Source: WJMT01 sp964599635
GTDB lineage: Bacteria > Acidobacteriota > Aminicenantia > Aminicenantales > Aminicenantaceae
Assembly: GCA_964599635.1 (NCBI GenBank)
Contig: CAZRGM010000009.1
Location: 74,742-138,741, forward strand
Direction of reading: 5' to 3'
Length of the DNA stretch: 64,000 bases
Shown piece after piece: positions 60,580 through 64,000 of the stretch. Every line of letters begins with the position of its first letter. Position 1 is the first letter of the stretch. The notes under the pieces were generated by a model that worked only from the letters and a program-made list of their open reading frames with translations, did no database searches and was not told where the DNA came from. The position numbers and the translations under genes were made by a program.

Positions 60580-61224
60580 TCATTTGTGTGTTCTAATAAT
60601 TTTGGCAGGAACTCCAACAGCAACCACTCTTGCCGGCAAATCCTTAATAACAACAGCGCCTCCACCTATAATCGACCACTCTCCAATACAAATATTTTGA
60701 ATTACCGCACTATTTATGCCAAAATCACAACCACAACCTATCTCCACTTGCCCAGCTATATTAACACCCGGAGCTAAGGTGACAAAATCTCTAAAGATTG
60801 AATCATGTCCAACTGTACAGTTTTTATTTATTATATTTCCAGTGCCAATATTCACATCTGGATCCAAAACCGAGTTTGCATAAATAACACTGCCTTTTCC
60901 TATTTTTACCCTATCCCCCAACCATGAACTTGGATGTATAATTGAAGCAATAAAATTATGATGAATTTTATTAAGTCTTTTATATGCCTTTGACCTTAGA
61001 GAAGGTTTTCCTATTGCAACAGCTACATAAATTTTCCTATGTTTTTCAAGCCACAAATGATTTCCTATAATAGGAAGCCCTTCAATCTGTTTATGGATAT
61101 TAGAAATATCATCATCAATAAAACCAATTAAATTCCAAGTAGGTTTAACATTGTTTAAATCAAAAACAATTTGTGCTACTTGGCGGCCTACTCCTCCAGC
61201 ACCAAATATAACCAAGTCATTCAT
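60580..61224 (-). CDS. pglD: NeuD/PglD-type sugar O/N-acetyltransferase
   Basis: A 214-residue two-part enzyme. The N-terminal Rossmann-like domain is DLVIFGAGGVGRQVAQIVFDL and GFIDDD. A left-handed beta-helix (residues ~95-205) shows GKGSVIYANSVLDPDVNIGTGNIINKNCTVGHDSIFRDFVTLAPGVNIAG, where the His of VGHDS is the catalytic base. It should acetylate the 4-amino group to give UDP-diNAc-bacillosamine. It overlaps the PglC-like gene by four bases. Confidence 0.88.
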   Translation of the reverse strand: MNDLVIFGAGGVGRQVAQIVFDLNNVKPTWNLIGFIDDDISNIHKQIEGLPIIGNHLWLEKHRKIYVAVAIGKPSLRSKAYKRLNKIHHNFIASIIHPSSWLGDRVKIGKGSVIYANSVLDPDVNIGTGNIINKNCTVGHDSIFRDFVTLAPGVNIAGQVEIGCGCDFGINSAVIQNICIGEWSIIGGGAVVIKDLPARVVAVGVPAKIIRTHK

Positions 61225-61865
61225 GAATACTTCTTATTTAAATTATTAGAACCTTTAAATCGAGGCATAGTCGCATATCCTTCAGCATTGATACCCTTTC
61301 GTTTTAAAACTTGAATAACAGTTTGCAGTAAAATCCATAAATCCAAAAAAAAACTCGTATTATCAACATACCATACATCATGCTTGAATTTTTCCTCCCA
61401 TGAGAGAAGATTACGACCTCTTACTTGCGACCACCCTGTTATACCTGGTTTTACTTCATGTCTGCGGGATTGTTCTGATGTATACAAATTCAAATATTCC
61501 ATACGGAGTGGTCGAGGCCCAACCATGCTTATGTTTCCTTTAATCACATTCCATAATTCTGGGATTTCATCAAAACTGAATTTTCGAAGCATCTTACCTA
61601 AAGATGTTATTCGTTGCTCCTTAGGAAGAAGCTTTCCATTATCTTCCCGTTCATCAGTCATAGTGCGAAATTTATAAATTACAAATAGTTTTTCATGTAA
61701 ACCCGGCCTTTTTTGCCGAAAAATAACAGGGCTGCCTAAATTGATCCTCACAAGAACAGCAATAACAGCCATTAATGGGGACAACACAATAAGCGCCGGA
61801 ATACCCAACATAAGGTCAAACGCTCGTTTCCCCCAACGTCTGTAAAGCCTACTTTTCTTTCCCAT
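61221..61865 (-). CDS. pglC: Small phosphoglycosyl transferase (PglC-like)
   Basis: A 214-residue monotopic enzyme. One re-entrant hydrophobic helix (FDLMLGIPALIVLSPLMAVIAVLVRI, with the Ser-Pro kink) is followed by VIFRQKRPGLH, FVIYKFRTM, LRKFSFDEIPELWNVIKG (the catalytic Asp-Glu) and SMVGPRPL. It transfers diNAc-bacillosamine-1-phosphate, or a similar sugar phosphate, to undecaprenyl phosphate. The minimal length (~200) is that of PglC rather than WcaJ. Neighbouring pglD and pglE-like genes support the sugar. Confidence 0.9.
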   Translation of the reverse strand: MGKKSRLYRRWGKRAFDLMLGIPALIVLSPLMAVIAVLVRINLGSPVIFRQKRPGLHEKLFVIYKFRTMTDEREDNGKLLPKEQRITSLGKMLRKFSFDEIPELWNVIKGNISMVGPRPLRMEYLNLYTSEQSRRHEVKPGITGWSQVRGRNLLSWEEKFKHDVWYVDNTSFFLDLWILLQTVIQVLKRKGINAEGYATMPRFKGSNNLNKKYS

Positions 61866-61907
61866 TTCAAAATGTAATTATCTATATGCAAATAAATTGT
61901 ATATCCA

Positions 61908-63068
61908 TCAAGCTAATCCCATCGCATTCAAAATCACAGCATTCACTTTATGCACATCGAATTTTTCTTCTGCAATCTCGCGGCTGCGTTTTGCCATTCT
62001 GTCTGCCAAATCCGGATTTTCTAAAAAATGCATAATGGCCTTTACCAAGGCTTCAACATCACGCACTCTTACCAAAAATCCATTTTCCCCTATCATTACT
62101 CTTTCTCCAAACTCTCTTTGGTGCTGACCTTCAGGAATTAGCATTACTGTCGCCCGACAACCTGGGGCATCTGTGGTGATAATCGGGCGCCCCATTGCCA
62201 TGGCCTCCAAAACCGTCCGCGGTGTACCTTCCCTATAAGAAGGAAGTATATAACATCTACATTTTTTAATTGTGGGTCGAACATCATCCAGATGTCCAAG
62301 GTATTCAATAATTCCTGCCTTTTGCCATTGTCTTAGATCGCTTTCTCTTACTGAATTTGGATTGGGATCAAGATTTCCAACGAGGAAAAAACGAGCATGA
62401 GAAAATTTTTTTTTTATTCTACCTGCAGCTTCTACATATTCTTTCACTCCTTTGTCTGCCAGAAGTCGGCCCATCATCAGAAAAATGGGTTCATCAGGCA
62501 ATTCTGATTGTGCGAAATGATCAAGATCAACTCCTGATCCGTTAATAAGCACTGGCTGATGAGGACGGACAAGTTCTTTTTCCAAGAATAAAGTCTGGTC
62601 GTCAGGATTCTGAAAAAAAACCTTCCGACTTTTTTTCAGACTAAGCCGGTAAAGCATCTGGGCTATAAATCCCGAAAATCGCTGAATTAATGATGGCGAT
62701 TCCATAAAAGCATATCCAAGTCCGGTAATCATAGAATAAACGGATGGAACTCCGCATAATCGAGCTGCCAGCCCACCGTAGATGACAGGTTTGATTGTAT
62801 AAGTCAGAACAATATCGGGATGAATCTTTGATATCAATCGTATGAGGTTAATAAAGGTCACAAGATCAACAATTGGATTTATACCCGCCCTTGAAAGGCG
62901 AATTGGATAGTACTCTACGCCCATCCGCTGCAATTTTCGCTCAACTATATGATTACGGCCATTTGCACTTGTAGCTACCGAATGCCCTGCAGCAACCATT
63001 GCTTGCAGTAAAGGCGCACGAAAATTAACAAGAGATTTAGCAACACCGCCGATTACCAAAATGTTCAT
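61908..63068 (-). CDS. Family 4 glycosyltransferase, PglA-like
   Basis: A 386-residue GT-B enzyme. The N-lobe has VIGGVAKSLVNFRAPLLQAMVAAGH, then TYTIKPVIYGGLAARLCGVP and SMITGLGYAF, typical of the PglA/CapM group. The C-lobe has FLMMGRLLADKGVKEYVEAA and YREGTPRTVLEAMAMGRPIITTDAPGCR. In characterised Pgl systems the homologue adds GalNAc to lipid-linked diNAc-bacillosamine, which fits its place just upstream of pglC. GAGG lies 13 bases before the ATG. The donor is inferred. Confidence 0.85.
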   Translation of the reverse strand: MNILVIGGVAKSLVNFRAPLLQAMVAAGHSVATSANGRNHIVERKLQRMGVEYYPIRLSRAGINPIVDLVTFINLIRLISKIHPDIVLTYTIKPVIYGGLAARLCGVPSVYSMITGLGYAFMESPSLIQRFSGFIAQMLYRLSLKKSRKVFFQNPDDQTLFLEKELVRPHQPVLINGSGVDLDHFAQSELPDEPIFLMMGRLLADKGVKEYVEAAGRIKKKFSHARFFLVGNLDPNPNSVRESDLRQWQKAGIIEYLGHLDDVRPTIKKCRCYILPSYREGTPRTVLEAMAMGRPIITTDAPGCRATVMLIPEGQHQREFGERVMIGENGFLVRVRDVEALVKAIMHFLENPDLADRMAKRSREIAEEKFDVHKVNAVILNAMGLA

Positions 63069-63218
63069 TTTTATTAAACAACCTCAAAAAAACTTCTATT
63101 AAATGTATAAACAAAATTAATCCACAGCAGTCACGATGGACATAGCTCCGGACTACCCCCCCCAAATTTTAATATCTATCCGAAATGCCATTATAAAAAA
63201 CAATGTCATTAAATTGTG

Positions 63219-63246
63219 TTTATAATCATACATTACTATTTTGCAA
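63219..63246 (-). promoter_or_regulatory. Possible promoter of the PglA-C-D-E-F operon
   Basis: On the minus strand, TTGCAA (63246-63241), 16 bases, TATAAA (63224-63219). It overlaps the end of the upstream glycosyltransferase gene and leaves a leader of ~145 bases. The spacer is one base short and the fit moderate. Confidence 0.3.
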
Positions 63247-64000
63247 CGGCCTTTTGATAACATCGTATGATCGAAGTCGCTGAATCTCTCGCCTTAAATT
63301 TCTGGATACGCTGTAAACCTAATGTAATAAGTTCTCGCGCCAATTGTGGGGACTCTAGAACTCTCGCTATACTTTCTGCAATCGCCTTTACATTATAAGG
63401 ATTGACCAGGATGGCTGCATCTCCAGCAACTTCCGGCAGTGCACCGGCTGTTGAAGTGATAACAGGCGTGCCACAGGCCATCGCCTCCAAGACAGGCACT
63501 CCAAAACCTTCATGGAGCGATGGAAAAGCTAAGAGGTCGGCAAGGGTGTAAACAGACGGTAAATATACGTCTTCGACATAGCCGGTAAATATGACCCTCG
63601 AGGCAAGCCGACTTCCCCTGAGCTGCTTCAGCATATTTGAATATCCATAATTAGGCTTCCCTAGAATAACGAGATAATGAGGGAAATATTCATAAATTTG
63701 ACCGAAGGCTTCTACAAGCCGGTCAAGATTTTTACGCGGTTCAAGGTGTCCGACATAGAGAATAAAATGATCAGGCAACTGAAATTTTTCTCTAACTTTA
63801 TTAAGAATATTCGAATCCGACACAGGATGGAAATCTGGCCCAACAGGGATAGGCGCTACGTCTACCTTATCTTTAGAAACACCAAAATGACTTATAAGAT
63901 CATTTTTGGTATTTTGTGAGATGGCAATGATTCTCGTTGCACGTCTCAAAGAGAACGGAACAACCATCCGAAGAAATAATAGCCGCGGCAACTTATAGCT
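63236..64000 (-). CDS. Family 4 glycosyltransferase, 5' end beyond window
   Basis: The C-terminal ~254 residues of a GT-B enzyme are visible: RRATRIIAISQNTKNDLI, FILYVGHLEPRKNLDRLVEAF, VIFTGYVEDVYLPSVYTLADLLAFPSLHEGFGVPVLEAMACGTPVITSTAGALPEVAGDAA (E-x7-E). The frame is open to the window edge, and the upstream residues (SYKLPRLLFLRMVVPFSLRRA) match the middle of the family. The true start therefore lies outside; a TTG at 63991 is not a likely start. WbpY/mannosyltransferase-like enzymes look like this. Confidence 0.87.
   Translation of the reverse strand, partial: SYKLPRLLFLRMVVPFSLRRATRIIAISQNTKNDLISHFGVSKDKVDVAPIPVGPDFHPVSDSNILNKVREKFQLPDHFILYVGHLEPRKNLDRLVEAFGQIYEYFPHYLVILGKPNYGYSNMLKQLRGSRLASRVIFTGYVEDVYLPSVYTLADLLAFPSLHEGFGVPVLEAMACGTPVITSTAGALPEVAGDAAILVNPYNVKAIAESIARVLESPQLARELITLGLQRIQKFKARDSATSIIRCYQKAVAK

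Overview
The window is an AT-rich stretch of a diderm (Gram-negative-type) bacterial chromosome and is almost entirely a cell-surface polysaccharide locus. Diderm status follows from two outer-membrane beta-barrels (one ending in Phe), a Wzm/Wzt polysaccharide exporter, flippases and an O-antigen-ligase-type protein. The species cannot be fixed from sequence. The mix of BACON/Fn3 secreted proteins, YfhO-type membrane proteins and many toxin-antitoxin modules would fit an uncultured lineage such as Aminicenantota, but that is a guess. No rRNA, tRNA or CRISPR array was seen.

Layout. 1-4.4 kb (minus): end of a flippase gene, a DUF6625 protein, a methyltransferase, an ER-type signal peptidase and an HD hydrolase. 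4.6-6.8 kb (plus): a membrane-anchored (alpha/alpha)6 glycosidase whose last ~35 codons run antisense through a decayed O-antigen-ligase gene. 6.7-12.1 kb: accessory zone with that pseudogene, an outer-membrane barrel, a GIY-YIG nuclease in a cassette of palindromic repeats, an AbrB/PIN and a MazEF-like toxin-antitoxin pair, and dense repeats. 12.1-16.7 kb: the dTDP-L-rhamnose genes rfbA-rfbC-rfbB-rfbD and a WecA/TagO-like initiating transferase. 16.9-19.2 kb: a secreted propeller-SGNH-BACON-Fn3 protein. 19.3-41.9 kb: about 18 tightly packed minus-strand genes for an ABC-exported glycan (Wzm/Wzt, seven glycosyltransferases, two UDP-galactopyranose-mutase-like flavoproteins, acyltransferase, sulfotransferase, deacetylase, methyltransferase, two YfhO proteins, an intracellular glycosidase). 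42.2-51.9 kb: a second flippase, a two-domain glycosyltransferase directly behind an AbiE system, a small barrel, two plus-strand genes and the intact O-antigen ligase/polymerase. 51.9-56.1 kb: second accessory zone with HicBA, a deleted copy of the PIN toxin, AbiE remnants, a DUF4143 ATPase and the same repeat families as 9-12 kb. 56.1-64 kb: a Pgl-like set (PglF, PglE, PglD, PglC and a PglA-like transferase) for UDP-diNAc-bacillosamine synthesis and lipid loading, plus a DUF2142 membrane protein and a glycosyltransferase cut by the window edge.

The genes imply at least two lipid-linked glycan routes: a rhamnose-containing, modified glycan leaving through Wzm/Wzt, and a Wzx/ligase route probably started by PglC on diNAc-bacillosamine. 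The two accessory zones are partly paralogous (ligase, beta-domain membrane protein and PIN toxin in each). They have since diverged through deletion, frameshift, and repeat insertion at the 3' ends of genes.
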